The notes under the pieces: model-generated
The model's database searches: none
The model's input: only the letters and a program-made list of their open reading frames with translations
What the model was told of the DNA's origin: nothing
Program-made: the position numbers and the translations under genes
Source: Planctomycetota bacterium
GTDB taxonomy: Bacteria > Planctomycetota > Planctomycetia > Pirellulales > Pirellulaceae
Direction of reading: 5' to 3'
Length of the DNA: 64,000 nt
NCBI GenBank assembly: GCA_024277285.1
Contig: JAJRVM010000095.1
Span: forward strand, 1-64,000
Shown here: positions 1 through 9,640 of the stretch, in pieces
How the letters are laid out: the number at the start of each line of letters is the position of its first letter
How positions within the stretch are numbered: the stretch's first letter is position 1

Positions 1-16
1 AACGAAAGCGAAACGA

Positions 17-3000
17 ATGCGAGTCAATCTATGTCGCGAAACGTCAAGAATGAAACGTACCGTGCAGTGGCGTCCTAGTATCGAGTCCTTGGAGTCGCGC
101 TGCGTCCTGGCAGGTGATCCGCTGGTGATCAGCGAATTCATGGCGGCTAACGTATCAGTCCTGGAGGACCGTTTTCGCAACTACAGCGACTGGATCGAGT
201 TGTACAATCCGACCGACCAGGATGTCGATCTGGAAGGCTGGTCATTGACCGATGACCCGAACGTTTTGGATAAATGGGTGTTTCCGGAAGAGTCGATCTC
301 CGCACGGAAGACACTGGTCGTCTTCGCTAGCGGTCGCGACCGTTCGAGTTCTAATCAGCATCACACGAACTTTCAACTCGCATCCGACGGCGAGTACCTG
401 GCGCTCGTTCGGCCCGACGGCTCCGTGGCGCACGAATACACTTCTTCCTATCCCGCACAACGTGGCGATGTGTCCTTCGGCATCTCGTTCGACGACGACG
501 GTCCGCGACTCGGTGAACAGCGGTACTTCGCCACTCCAACTCCAGGCGCCGAAAACGGTATCGGAGTTTCCGGTTTTGCGACGAATCCAGTCGTCAGCGT
601 ACAGCGAGGTTTCTTCGACGCGCCGTTTCAGGTGTCTGTGACGACGAGCACACCGTTCGGTCAGATTCGATATACGACCGATGGTAGCGCTCCGGATGCA
701 GAGCACGGCGAGCTGTATTCGGGACCCATCACGATCGATACGACGACGACGCTAAGAGCTACGGCATTCGCCGACGGTGTCGCGGCCAGTTCGCCAACGA
801 CTCAAACTTACATTTTTCTTGACGATGTCCTGACACAAGATGGCACTGGTCTTCCAACCGAATGGGGTTTTTTCGACGATCGAGGCCCACCTCGGCCGGC
901 CCGTATGAAAGCGAACTACGACGTAGACCCGGAGGTCGTGAATGATCCACTATATCGGGATACGATCAAGGACGATCTTCGTTCAATCCCCACATTGTCC
1001 ATCGTACTGGATCCCGATGATTTATGGAGCCTCGACAGCGGTATCTATTCGAATCCAGAATCACGCGGCGACAAATGGGAAAAGCCGGTGTCGTTAGAAT
1101 GGATCAATACCGACGGGGGAACCGAGTTCGCCACACAAGCCGGTATCAAGATTCATGGCGGCTGGGCGCGGCGGTTTTCGCAGACGGCAAAATTGTCGTT
1201 CCGCGTCGTTTTTCAGGGACAGTACGGACCATCGACGCTCAAGTATCCGATGTTTGGACCGGACGCCGCGACCGAGTTCAGTGAGTTGGTGTTACGAGGT
1301 GGATTCAACGACTCTTGGCGAGTATCGGAAGGCAACAACACGTACTTGCAGGACTCATGGACACGCGCGACTCAGTTGGAGATGGGCGGTTACGCACCTC
1401 GCCAAACCTTCGTCCAGCTCTATCTAAACGGAATGTACTGGGGACTCTACAGCCCCACCGAACGCCCCAACGGCCTCTGGGCCGCAAACTATCGAGGAGG
1501 TGATGCGGACGAATATGACGTCGTTAACACAGGGGGAAACGTTGTCGATGGCGATTCCAAGGCCTGGAGCCAACTGCTGCGAGCTCTCTCGCGCAGACGC
1601 TTCGACTATGACACGATAAAAGAGATGGTTGATATCAATAGCTTTATCGACTACTTGATCGTTAACCAATACGTCGGCAACTGGGATTGGCCGCATAACA
1701 ACTGGTACGCCTCTCGACGACGTGTCGAGGGCGCGAAATGGCAGTTCCACTCGTGGGACGCGGAAGCTGCGTTCCAGCGAGGTTCGTCTGAAAATCGTGT
1801 TGCGGAGGCGGGGGATAACGTCAGACCTGCGGTCGGTCCCAGCAACCTGTATCTCGCGCTGAAAGATGTGCCCGAGTTCCAACGCCTTTACGCCGACCGT
1901 ATCTACAAACAGTTCTTTGGTGACGGAGCCTTAACTTCCGATGCCAACGCCCAGCGACTCCGGTCGCTTGCCAGCGAAATCGACCGCGCGATCGTCGGAG
2001 AATCCGCACGCTGGGGTGATGGCAAGGACGACAACGGCCGTCCCGTAACGCGAGATGGTTCCTGGATTCGACGAATTAATAGTCTCGCCGGCAGCTACTT
2101 CTCATCTCGCCACCGCCGAATGCTCGATCAGTTCCGCGACGAAAACTTCTACTCGGACCTGGATCCACCCGAGTATGCACCTCGCGGCGGCCATATCACG
2201 TCCGAAACCGACATCCAGCTCACGGCGCCCGAGGGAGACATTTTCTACACCACCGATGGGTCCGACCCGTTAACTGCGGACGGGAAACTGAGCGATAACG
2301 CCATTCGCTCCAATTCCGTCGATCTCATCACGCCCGATAGTGTCGCGAAGTTGCTCGTCCCTAACTCGGCCAACCCCAACGACTGGCAAGCCCGTGATTT
2401 CGATGATAGCGGCTGGACCGACGGACAAGCAGCATTTGGCTACGATACGGGCGTCGCCGAAGACCCGATCACGGTGCCTCAAGGTTTCGAGGTTCGACAG
2501 ACCCTGGCAAGTATCCGTCTGAGCACCATGGCCGAAGCCGAGGCGGTTCTCGCTGGCGAGAACGACATTCGTACCGTGACGGTCACCGATGTCCCCATTC
2601 TGAATTATCAACGTCTCGGCCGCGATGCGCATTTTCAAGACAGCTTGGCGTTCCCCGTCGAGGGGGATAATTTCGTTCTGGACATCAACGGCAAGCTGAT
2701 TGTCAAGACGCCGGGTATTTATACCTTCGGTGTAACCAGCAACGACGGTGCGAAGCTTCTTGTCGATGGCCAAGTACTTTATGCCGACGAAAAACGACAT
2801 TCGAAGCGGGACACGTTCGTGACCGTCGAGCTGACCGCCGGTGAGCACGACGTGAATTTGGTGATGTTCCAGCGTCTCGGGTCGGCGGTTCTCGAATTCT
2901 ATTACGCGCCGGGAGAAAAGACCGAATTCGACGACGACTTTCTACTTGTCGGCGACCAACAACATCGGCCTTTCGACGGTCTGTTTAACTCGGACGTGCA

Positions 3001-4342
3001 AGCAGCGGCACTAAACAAGAACGCATCCGTCTATGCCCGTATTCCTTTCGTTATCGATAATCCAGAGGACTACGACCGCCTACAGTTGCGAATCCAATAC
3101 GATGACGGTTTCATCGCGTACCTTAACGGAGTCGAAGTCGTTCGAGCCGCAGCTCCCGATCCGACTCCTTACAACGCAGCCGCAACGGGCACGCGAGGGG
3201 ACGTAGTCGTTCTGCAACAACAACTGTTCGACATCGCTAACTTTCGTGATTTGCTTAAGAATGGCGAAAACGTTCTTGCTATCCACGCACTCAACATCGC
3301 CGCGACCGATGCCGATCTGCTCGTTGTACCTCAGTTGGTCGCCTTCCCCACCGATGCCGGCTTCCGCCTTTCCCAAACGGCTCAGGTAAAAGCGCGCGTG
3401 CTGACCGGGGGTCAATGGTCACCGCTGACCGAAGCCAACTTCTCTCTGTCTGAACCCGCCGATCGCACGAACCTTAGAATTAGCGAAATCAACTACCACC
3501 CAGCAGACCCCAACGATGCCGAAGTGCAAGCGGGATTCACTGACGGCAGCGATTTCGAATTCATTGAGTTGGTAAATACAAGTGATCTGCCGATCGATTT
3601 GACAGACGTCGCGTTTCAGAGAGAAGCGTTCGGTGACAAGCTCCAGGGAATCGCATTCGAGTTTGCTGAAGGAGCCATCCTCGAGTTGGGGCCCGGAGAA
3701 CGTGTCCTCGTTGTCGAAGACTCGACCGCATTTGAATTCCGGTACGGCTCCGACCGGCCCGTGGCAGGGCAATGGACCGGCGGACTGAGTAACGCCTCGG
3801 AGACCATTACGTTGGCCACGGATGAGGAGATCATTCACCGCTTCGCCTATCTCGACCAATGGCATCCGGCCACGGACGGCGCCGGACCGACGCTCGAACG
3901 CATTGATCCAACTGAGCCCAACCTGGATCGATGGGCCAATGCAAATGCGTGGCGTCCAAGTTTCGTACCCGGGGGAACCCCAGGTACGCCAGGAGATCGT
4001 CCGGGCGATGTCAACCGTGACGGCATCTTTGATTCAAATGACCTTCTCCTTGTCCTACAGAGGGGAGAATTCGAAGACCAAGACGATAACAACTCGACCT
4101 GGGAAGAGGGAGACTGGAACGATGATGGCGACTTCACCACGTTAGACTTGATCTTCGCTTTTTCGGCCAACCTTTACGAATCCGCGGGCGTACCGCTGGC
4201 GATCGTCGCCGCCGTCGTCGGCGAAGATCGTTGGACGAAAAATGAGAAAGTCGGACCCAATGAAACCTCAGCAAAGGCGACGAACGTTTCTGACGAGACG
4301 CTCGGTGCCATCGCACGATCGACCCCGCGATCCACCAACTGA
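17..4342 (+). CDS. CotH/lamin-tail multidomain secreted protein with dockerin
   Basis: Large exported protein, 1441 residues from this ATG. An SLESRCVLA motif (residues 24-32), typical of planctomycete giant exoproteins, takes the place of a classical signal peptide. A lamin-tail domain follows (about 33-150, SDWIELYNP), then a chitobiase-type Ig-like module (YTTDGSAPD), a CotH kinase-like region (about 330-690, with IHGGW, YLNGMYWGLYSP and HSWDAEAAF), a second YTTDGSDP module, a PA14-like region (about 858-970), a second lamin-tail domain (about 1148-1280) and a dockerin-like EF-hand pair (about 1328-1388, DVNRDGIFD and DWNDDGDF). An alternative ATG lies at 50. The earlier start is kept because the paralogue at 61717 has the same in-frame SRM[KR] extension. 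Whether the CotH domain phosphorylates anything is unknown. Confidence 0.85.
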   Translation: MRVNLCRETSRMKRTVQWRPSIESLESRCVLAGDPLVISEFMAANVSVLEDRFRNYSDWIELYNPTDQDVDLEGWSLTDDPNVLDKWVFPEESISARKTLVVFASGRDRSSSNQHHTNFQLASDGEYLALVRPDGSVAHEYTSSYPAQRGDVSFGISFDDDGPRLGEQRYFATPTPGAENGIGVSGFATNPVVSVQRGFFDAPFQVSVTTSTPFGQIRYTTDGSAPDAEHGELYSGPITIDTTTTLRATAFADGVAASSPTTQTYIFLDDVLTQDGTGLPTEWGFFDDRGPPRPARMKANYDVDPEVVNDPLYRDTIKDDLRSIPTLSIVLDPDDLWSLDSGIYSNPESRGDKWEKPVSLEWINTDGGTEFATQAGIKIHGGWARRFSQTAKLSFRVVFQGQYGPSTLKYPMFGPDAATEFSELVLRGGFNDSWRVSEGNNTYLQDSWTRATQLEMGGYAPRQTFVQLYLNGMYWGLYSPTERPNGLWAANYRGGDADEYDVVNTGGNVVDGDSKAWSQLLRALSRRRFDYDTIKEMVDINSFIDYLIVNQYVGNWDWPHNNWYASRRRVEGAKWQFHSWDAEAAFQRGSSENRVAEAGDNVRPAVGPSNLYLALKDVPEFQRLYADRIYKQFFGDGALTSDANAQRLRSLASEIDRAIVGESARWGDGKDDNGRPVTRDGSWIRRINSLAGSYFSSRHRRMLDQFRDENFYSDLDPPEYAPRGGHITSETDIQLTAPEGDIFYTTDGSDPLTADGKLSDNAIRSNSVDLITPDSVAKLLVPNSANPNDWQARDFDDSGWTDGQAAFGYDTGVAEDPITVPQGFEVRQTLASIRLSTMAEAEAVLAGENDIRTVTVTDVPILNYQRLGRDAHFQDSLAFPVEGDNFVLDINGKLIVKTPGIYTFGVTSNDGAKLLVDGQVLYADEKRHSKRDTFVTVELTAGEHDVNLVMFQRLGSAVLEFYYAPGEKTEFDDDFLLVGDQQHRPFDGLFNSDVQAAALNKNASVYARIPFVIDNPEDYDRLQLRIQYDDGFIAYLNGVEVVRAAAPDPTPYNAAATGTRGDVVVLQQQLFDIANFRDLLKNGENVLAIHALNIAATDADLLVVPQLVAFPTDAGFRLSQTAQVKARVLTGGQWSPLTEANFSLSEPADRTNLRISEINYHPADPNDAEVQAGFTDGSDFEFIELVNTSDLPIDLTDVAFQREAFGDKLQGIAFEFAEGAILELGPGERVLVVEDSTAFEFRYGSDRPVAGQWTGGLSNASETITLATDEEIIHRFAYLDQWHPATDGAGPTLERIDPTEPNLDRWANANAWRPSFVPGGTPGTPGDRPGDVNRDGIFDSNDLLLVLQRGEFEDQDDNNSTWEEGDWNDDGDFTTLDLIFAFSANLYESAGVPLAIVAAVVGEDRWTKNEKVGPNETSAKATNVSDETLGAIARSTPRSTN

Positions 4343-4672
4343 TTTTTTCTAATTCGGCTCGCTAGCCCACCCGTGCCTGGCAAGATTGGACGTTCAGACG
4401 CCCTTTTGCACCGGTCGTTCCGTTTGTCGAGCAGTTGGTAAGCAACGCCCGGAGCTCGTCGATAGGGATGAGCTAACGGGTTGGGTAAGACATGACACGG
4501 TCTGGATCCGAAAGTAACTTCGAATACAACCTCCTGTCGATAACCCAGGGCGAGAGTCAACGAACTCAGGGTCCGTCGCTTCTCATGAGTGACGCTACGG
4601 TGACGCTGCCACGGCCGCTGATCCACTGGCTGAATGACTGAATTGTCTTATCGGGTAAAAAGGAGTTTACCA
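4343..4672. other. Intergenic stretch, no gene seen
   Basis: About 330 bases between the CotH protein and the barrel gene. A T-rich run lies directly after the stop codon (about 4344-4350) but no clear stem precedes it. A ribosome-binding site AAGGAG at 4660-4665 belongs to the next gene. Nothing else could be supported. Confidence 0.5.
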
Positions 4673-5947
4673 ATGTCGCAGTCTCGCGTTTCCTACATGC
4701 TGTTTGTCACTCTGACAACGGCCACTATCGCGGGACTTCACGGCAAGGCTTCGGCTCAGTCGTTTGGCATCGAGTTACACAACACGATGATGCCCGCCGC
4801 CGGTGGAATGGGTGGTGTAAGTATCGCGCGTCCGCAGGATTTACTATCTAGCCTGACGGCGAACCCCGCGACGCTCACTCAGTTTCATGGAACCAACGTC
4901 ACGTTTGGTGGAGGGTGGATTGAGTCCACGTACAATGTCTCGCACACGGGCGGTGTTCTCCCAGGCCCCGGAGCGTTCTCCGCCAAGTCCGAAGCCGAAG
5001 GTTCGGCACCGGGAAACATCGGCGTGACACAAGACCTTCGCGCGCTCGGTCTGCCCGTTGTGATCGGCCTTGGCCTGAACACTGCTGCGGGAGCTGGACT
5101 GAGTTTCCGGAACGTCCCGGCCAGTAACGGTACTTCAGTGACGATCTCGATGCTTCAAATTAACAGTTCCGCCGCGGTCGAGTTGACAGACCGCCTCTCG
5201 GCCGGAGGAACGTTCACCTTTGGAAGCTCGACCCTCGATGCACCGTTCGTCGGAGTTGGCGCCGCGGCATTCGCCTATCAGCTTCGCGGCACTCTGGGAC
5301 TAACTTATGAATTGCCGCGTTGCACGACGCTCGGTCTTTACTACCAAACTCGACAGAACTTCAACTATGACGACGCACTTCAGCTAAGTTTAGGCAATGG
5401 ACGGTTTTCGGCGACCACCGATGTCAACGCCGGGCTACCCGAAAACTACGGTCTAGGGATTGCCAACAGCAGCCTTTTGGACGGTCGCTTGCTGCTGGCT
5501 GCCGACGTGCTGTACAAACAGTGGGATACGGCTGATCTGTTTAACGTCGTCTACGAAAATCAGTGGGTCCTCCAACTAGGTACTCAGTATCAACTGAGTC
5601 CACATGTGCGAGTGCGGGCCGGCTATGTGTACGCCGAGAACCCCTTGGATCCGAATCCGAGTGGACGACCTGGCGGAGTCGCGCCGCCAGGAGGCCAAGC
5701 GGCACTGTATTACCTGCAAAGCACGGTGGCCGTTTCAAACTTGCACCGCATCAGTGCAGGTGTGGGTCTTCAGGACGTCATGCCGGGCGTCGACTTCGAT
5801 TTGATGGCGGGCGGCATGTTCGAGGACGGTGAACAACTTGGGCGATTCACTTCGACGTCGGTCGCCAGTTATTGGCTCGGTGCCGGAATGACGTGGCACT
5901 TCGGCCGCGGCGGGGTGCAACGATTGCCACCCGCCAACCAATGGTAG
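4673..5947 (+). CDS. OmpP1/FadL/TodX-family outer membrane protein
   Basis: Predicted outer-membrane beta-barrel for hydrophobic substrates, 424 residues. The ATG at 4673 is chosen over an upstream in-frame ATG at 4634 because AAGGAG lies at 4660-4665, 7 nt ahead, and because a clean signal peptide follows, ending ASA at about residue 28. The mature N-terminus has the family pattern of a GGMGG stretch followed by a NPAT motif. The remainder alternates amphipathic strands and ends with an aromatic-rich strand near the C-terminus. It is followed at 70 nt by a second barrel gene and then a dehydratase, all on the same strand. The substrate cannot be read from sequence; FadL homologues carry long-chain fatty acids or aromatics. 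Confidence 0.8.
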   Translation: MSQSRVSYMLFVTLTTATIAGLHGKASAQSFGIELHNTMMPAAGGMGGVSIARPQDLLSSLTANPATLTQFHGTNVTFGGGWIESTYNVSHTGGVLPGPGAFSAKSEAEGSAPGNIGVTQDLRALGLPVVIGLGLNTAAGAGLSFRNVPASNGTSVTISMLQINSSAAVELTDRLSAGGTFTFGSSTLDAPFVGVGAAAFAYQLRGTLGLTYELPRCTTLGLYYQTRQNFNYDDALQLSLGNGRFSATTDVNAGLPENYGLGIANSSLLDGRLLLAADVLYKQWDTADLFNVVYENQWVLQLGTQYQLSPHVRVRAGYVYAENPLDPNPSGRPGGVAPPGGQAALYYLQSTVAVSNLHRISAGVGLQDVMPGVDFDLMAGGMFEDGEQLGRFTSTSVASYWLGAGMTWHFGRGGVQRLPPANQW

Positions 5948-6017
5948 AGAACATCCATCCGTTGACAAAACACCGTCCAAAGACGTTGCGATGTGCCTGC
6001 CTAGGAGCCGACGCACG

Positions 6018-6920
6018 ATGAGGATGCCACCATTCGCTCGGTCGATCATTGCGTTGTTGTTAATCGGTAGTGCCGGCAGCGTTGTTGTGTCATCGATGGC
6101 TCAGACGACAGATGCCGATGAGTTCAAGATTCGATTCCTAGACGACCTGCTGCTCCAAGACGTGCCGGATCGCGATCCGTACGAGGAACGTATCGAAACC
6201 GAGCGGCACGATTTCACTCAGTCCACAAAAACCATCGGACGCCACGTCGCTCAGATCGAGTCGGGCTATGTCTACTTCTACAAAGACCAAGACGGTGAGG
6301 TCGAGCAAGCTCACGCTGTGCCCGAGTTGTTGTTGCGACTCGGATTGACCGACGACATCGAGTTCCGGCTCCGCTGGAACTATGTTTGGAAGTCTCGCGA
6401 CGACGCCGACGATATCGACGGCGGCCAAGATCTGCGGTGGGGTTTCAAATTGCAAGTCACTGAGCAGGAGGGATGTATTCCCGAAACGGCGTTGGATCTA
6501 CGATTTACTGCTCCCGTCGGCGCCCAAGTCTGGACCACTGCCCGTGTCGAATACGGCTTCGACTATATTTACGGCTGGAAGCTGGGCGAGATCTGGTCGA
6601 TCAACGGTTCGACCGGCTACTGGAACAATGGACTGGGCGACTTCTCGCTGCTTCCGGAGGAGCCGCAGGGCGAGAACTTTGGTGTCTGGTCGCAGTCGTT
6701 CGTGTTGGGCGTCGAACTGACCGAACGCACGACGATGTTCAATGAGGCTTTCGTTCTTTCGTCGAACGGACTTCCCAGCAACTTCACGATTGCCGTCTAC
6801 AATATCGGCGTCGATTACTACTTCACGAATAACTTTGTCGGCGATATTCGTGTCGGCAAAGGGCTGACCGACGAAACCGACGATTTCTTCGTTGGAATCG
6901 GCGGCGGCTATCGGTTCTAA
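6018..6920 (+). CDS. Outer-membrane beta-barrel, MetA/transporter-like
   Basis: About 300 residues, exported: the N-terminus has a basic start, a hydrophobic core (about residues 8-24) and a probable cleavage after SSMA. The rest shows alternating strand patterns (LLLRLGLTDDIEFRLRWNYVW) and a terminal aromatic residue, as in the 'phenol MetA' putative transporter barrels. The ATG at 6018 is favoured over 5991 because AGGAG at 6003-6007 sits 10 nt upstream. The gene stops 7 nt before the dehydratase, so the two are probably co-transcribed. The family call rests on general appearance. The function is unknown. Confidence 0.6.
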   Translation: MRMPPFARSIIALLLIGSAGSVVVSSMAQTTDADEFKIRFLDDLLLQDVPDRDPYEERIETERHDFTQSTKTIGRHVAQIESGYVYFYKDQDGEVEQAHAVPELLLRLGLTDDIEFRLRWNYVWKSRDDADDIDGGQDLRWGFKLQVTEQEGCIPETALDLRFTAPVGAQVWTTARVEYGFDYIYGWKLGEIWSINGSTGYWNNGLGDFSLLPEEPQGENFGVWSQSFVLGVELTERTTMFNEAFVLSSNGLPSNFTIAVYNIGVDYYFTNNFVGDIRVGKGLTDETDDFFVGIGGGYRF

Positions 6921-6927
6921 TTTATCC

Positions 6928-7878
6928 ATGCCACCTACCGAACCGAATCTCGAAACGATTCGCGATGCGCACCGACGAATCGGCGCTCACGTCGTGCGGA
7001 CCCCGACACTGATGATGCCTGAACTGAATGATCGTGTCGGTTGCGAGCTCGTCCTGAAATGCGAGAACATGCAGTACTGCGGAGCGTTCAAGTCACGCGG
7101 CGCCTGCAACGCCGTGTTTTCGTTAGCCCAAGAGGAAGCCGCTCGCGGAGTTTGTGCGCATTCGTCGGGAAATCACGCCGTGGCTCTTGCGCGAGCAGCC
7201 GGGCGGCGAGGCATACCCGCCCATATCGTGATGCCCCGCAATTCTCGGTTCAATAAACTGCAAGCTGTTCGCGATCTGGGCATCGAACCGATCATGTCGG
7301 GTCCGTCTGTTGCCGAACGACAACAAGTGACGGATCGAATATTGGCCGAGACCGGCGCCAATCTTATTCATCCGTATGACGACTATCGCGTCATTGCCGG
7401 ACAAGCCACCGTGGCACTCGAACTGATGGAACAAATCGATGATCCTGACATCGTACTGGTGCCCTTAGGCGGCGGCGGTTTGCTGTCCGGGTCGCTCCTG
7501 GCCATCAAGGCCCTCGCCCCACACGTCCAAGTGATTGGCGTGGAACCCGAATGGGCAGACGATGCGTATCGCAGCTGGCAGGTGGGGTCAATTCAAGAGC
7601 CAACTCGCTACGACACGGTCGCCGACGGACTGCGAACGTCGCTTGGAAAACTCACTTTCCCCATCATCCGACGTCTCGTTGACGATATCGTTCTTTGCAG
7701 CGAAGAGTCGATCGCACAGGCAACCGAGCTATTGCTGAACGTCGCGAAGATCGTCGCGGAGCCCTCTGGAGCTGTTCCTCTGGCAGCGGTGTTGAGCGAC
7801 GTGGATCGCTTTCGACAATACCGCGTTGTCTTGCTGATCTCGGGAGGCAATATGCGGGTTTCCGAAGCGGCGTCGTGA
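6928..7878 (+). CDS. PLP-dependent threonine/serine dehydratase family
   Basis: Fold-type II PLP enzyme of 316 residues, the size of the short catabolic threonine dehydratase/serine racemase group without an ACT regulatory domain. The PLP-binding lysine is K55 in CGAFKSRGA. The substrate loop SSGNHA is at residues 79-84, the phosphate-binding glycine loop GGGGLLSG at 181-188, and the C-terminal ISGGN motif lies near the end. The reaction expected for the family is deamination of L-threonine or L-serine to the 2-oxo acid; serine racemase or hydroxyaspartate ammonia-lyase activity is equally compatible. An in-frame upstream ATG (6892) lies inside the previous gene and is rejected. No ribosome-binding site is obvious, consistent with coupling to the upstream gene. 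Confidence 0.85.
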   Translation: MPPTEPNLETIRDAHRRIGAHVVRTPTLMMPELNDRVGCELVLKCENMQYCGAFKSRGACNAVFSLAQEEAARGVCAHSSGNHAVALARAAGRRGIPAHIVMPRNSRFNKLQAVRDLGIEPIMSGPSVAERQQVTDRILAETGANLIHPYDDYRVIAGQATVALELMEQIDDPDIVLVPLGGGGLLSGSLLAIKALAPHVQVIGVEPEWADDAYRSWQVGSIQEPTRYDTVADGLRTSLGKLTFPIIRRLVDDIVLCSEESIAQATELLLNVAKIVAEPSGAVPLAAVLSDVDRFRQYRVVLLISGGNMRVSEAAS

Positions 7879-7986
7879 CTCGGTCAATGCGTATCATTCG
7901 GCTCGACCCACGCCGATGATCCCATCGAGGTCTCGCGCAAGAAATACGACCATCTCCCAATTGTCCGACACGACTCCTAGAAGGCG

Positions 7987-8481
7987 TTAGGCTTGTGTTG
8001 CTCCGTCCAACGCGGCCTGCAGCTTTGCTTCGTCTTCGTGACCCAATGAGGTCTGCAGGACGACACCGCCGAACTTCTTGATCTCCTCGACGACCTTATC
8101 GGGCGTTGCCTTGCGAACAAGCACAAACAGAGCCGATGTGTTCGGTTTGAGCCCGGCAGCCAAGTCTTTGATAAACTTGTCGTTGATGCCTACGTCGCTT
8201 AGTGCGCCGGATAACGCTCCCGCCGATGCCCCCGCCGCGGCGCCTAGCAACGGGTTCAAGAACAGGACACCGATCAGCGTTCCCCAAAACCCCCCCGACA
8301 CCGCTCCTGCCGCCGTAAGATTCACCGCCTGATGGAGCTTGATTTTCCCTTCCTCGTTCTTGACGACCACGACCGCATCTTCTAGGTCGATGAGGTACTC
8401 CTTCTGTAGCTTAACGAGCGCAACTTTGACGTCCTGGGCCTTAAAGGGATCGTCATAGCCTATTGCCACGAATGTCGACAT
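7987..8481 (-). CDS. DUF1269-family membrane protein
   Basis: 164 residues matching the DUF1269 pattern: an N-terminal alpha/beta segment, a glycine/alanine-rich helical hairpin in the middle (GAVSGGFWGTLIGVLFLNPLLG and GASAGALSGALSDVG, about residues 60-95) and a C-terminal segment with LFVLVRKATPDKV. The central hairpin would span or insert into the membrane. No enzymatic residues are apparent and the biochemical role of the family is not established. It stands alone on the minus strand, convergent with the dehydratase gene. Confidence 0.8.
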   Translation of the reverse strand: MSTFVAIGYDDPFKAQDVKVALVKLQKEYLIDLEDAVVVVKNEEGKIKLHQAVNLTAAGAVSGGFWGTLIGVLFLNPLLGAAAGASAGALSGALSDVGINDKFIKDLAAGLKPNTSALFVLVRKATPDKVVEEIKKFGGVVLQTSLGHEDEAKLQAALDGATQA

Positions 8482-8638
8482 TGCGAAACTCCTATTCGAA
8501 GAAACTTAGAATCGTCTGTCGTCCCGTTTGGTCCGCTAAGTTTCCCAGTGACAGGGAGAATTGGCGGGTGCCGACCGGCTATGGTAATGCCGATACATTT
8601 TGGCCGATAGAGGCCTCTGGCGGATCCCCGCGCGACGC

Positions 8639-8933
8639 GTGCAGGAACGCACTGTTGGTCCGCAGTCCCTGAGGAAAAATGAAAACGCAGAGGACGCGGA
8701 GACCCACCGAGGAAGAACCGCAGTACTCGGGGAATCGAACTCCAAGAACCACCGCAAATGGGAAAATCACCACTCTCAAGACCATCACCCCATAAAGAGC
8801 CCATACAGGAAAAGAACGAAGATCCCTCCCCTCCGCGCGCCTTTGCGTCCTTAGCGCCCTCTGCGTTTACCCTTACATAGAGCGACTGAGCCGTGCGGAA
8901 CAAGAGCTCGGGCCGCGAAGTGCGTTCCTGCAC
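8639..8933. repeat. ~295-bp nested inverted repeat (intergenic element)
   Basis: Outer arms 8639-8653 and 8919-8933 are exact reverse complements over 15 nt (GTGCAGGAACGCACT). Inner arms share AAACGCAGAGG (from about 8684) with its complement ending near 8868, and partial complementarity continues between them. The right inner arm contains the CTTTGCGTCC..AGCGCCCTCTGCGTT pattern seen as dispersed intergenic sequence in planctomycetes and some other bacteria (from memory). ORFs across it give low-complexity peptides (NAEGAKDAKARGGE) and are not taken as genes. It resembles a non-autonomous dispersed element; no transposase is present. Confidence 0.65.
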
Positions 8934-9115
8934 CCGGCCGGAAAATAATCGTTCTGAGTCGCACGGCGGCATGGCTTTTGCACCGATGACGAGAGGTTTT
9001 CGGCGCGATTTCCTGTGACGTCGGCAGCCGTGGCACGCGGGTGCTTCCGGTGAGCAACTCAGTTTAACTACTCGGCGAAGCAGATTGGTCCGGGGCAGAT
9101 CGGGAGGATGAGGCG

Positions 9116-9622
9116 ATGAGCGAGGCGTCGAAACAGCGAGCGGGTGCGTCGGACGTTTTGGGCGCGATCCGAGGCATATCGAGCAGTGACCCGGTGGAAC
9201 GAGAGGCGTCGCGCGGAAGGCTTGTCGACGCCGGAAGGTTAGCCGTTATCCCCCTGCTCAAGGTTCTACAAGATTCCGACGATCATGTCCGTTGGGAGGC
9301 AGCCAAGGCTCTCGAAGGGATTGCCGACCCGTTGACGGCGCACGCCCTGGTTGAGGCGATGGACGACCAAAACGGGGATGTCCGGTGGGTCGCGGGCGAA
9401 GCACTGGTTGCGATTGGCCGCGAGGGTGTTCGCCACGTGTTGACGGCAGCGTTGACCAACTCCGCATCGCTCGAATTCTGCCGAGCTGCTCACCACGTGT
9501 TCTCAAGCTACGCGAAAACCGCATCCGCCGACGTCCTGAAGCCGGTACTTGAACAACTTGACGGCTATGAACCTGGCGTCACTGTGCCACAAGCTGCCTA
9601 TGAGGCCCTGCAGCGCTTTTAG
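9116..9622 (+). CDS. HEAT-repeat protein
   Basis: 168 residues with at least three HEAT-like helical repeats: IPLLKVLQDSDDHVRWEAAKALEGI, then LVEAMDDQNGDVRWVAGEALVAIG, then a more degenerate C-terminal one. The D-x-x-V-R-W-x-A-x-x-A-L signature is the PBS-lyase/EZ-HEAT type. No signal peptide, so cytoplasmic and probably a protein-binding scaffold. GGGAGG at about 9102-9107 is a good ribosome-binding site for this ATG. The gene converges with the ABC permease gene, leaving only 18 nt between stops. No partner is evident. Confidence 0.75.
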   Translation: MSEASKQRAGASDVLGAIRGISSSDPVEREASRGRLVDAGRLAVIPLLKVLQDSDDHVRWEAAKALEGIADPLTAHALVEAMDDQNGDVRWVAGEALVAIGREGVRHVLTAALTNSASLEFCRAAHHVFSSYAKTASADVLKPVLEQLDGYEPGVTVPQAAYEALQRF

Positions 9623-9640
9623 CGTTCTTGCTCGCTCAAG

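Noticed and set aside
8460..8972. 170-codon minus-strand ORF over the intergenic element
   Set aside because: Runs through the nested inverted repeat and gives low-complexity peptide; not considered coding.
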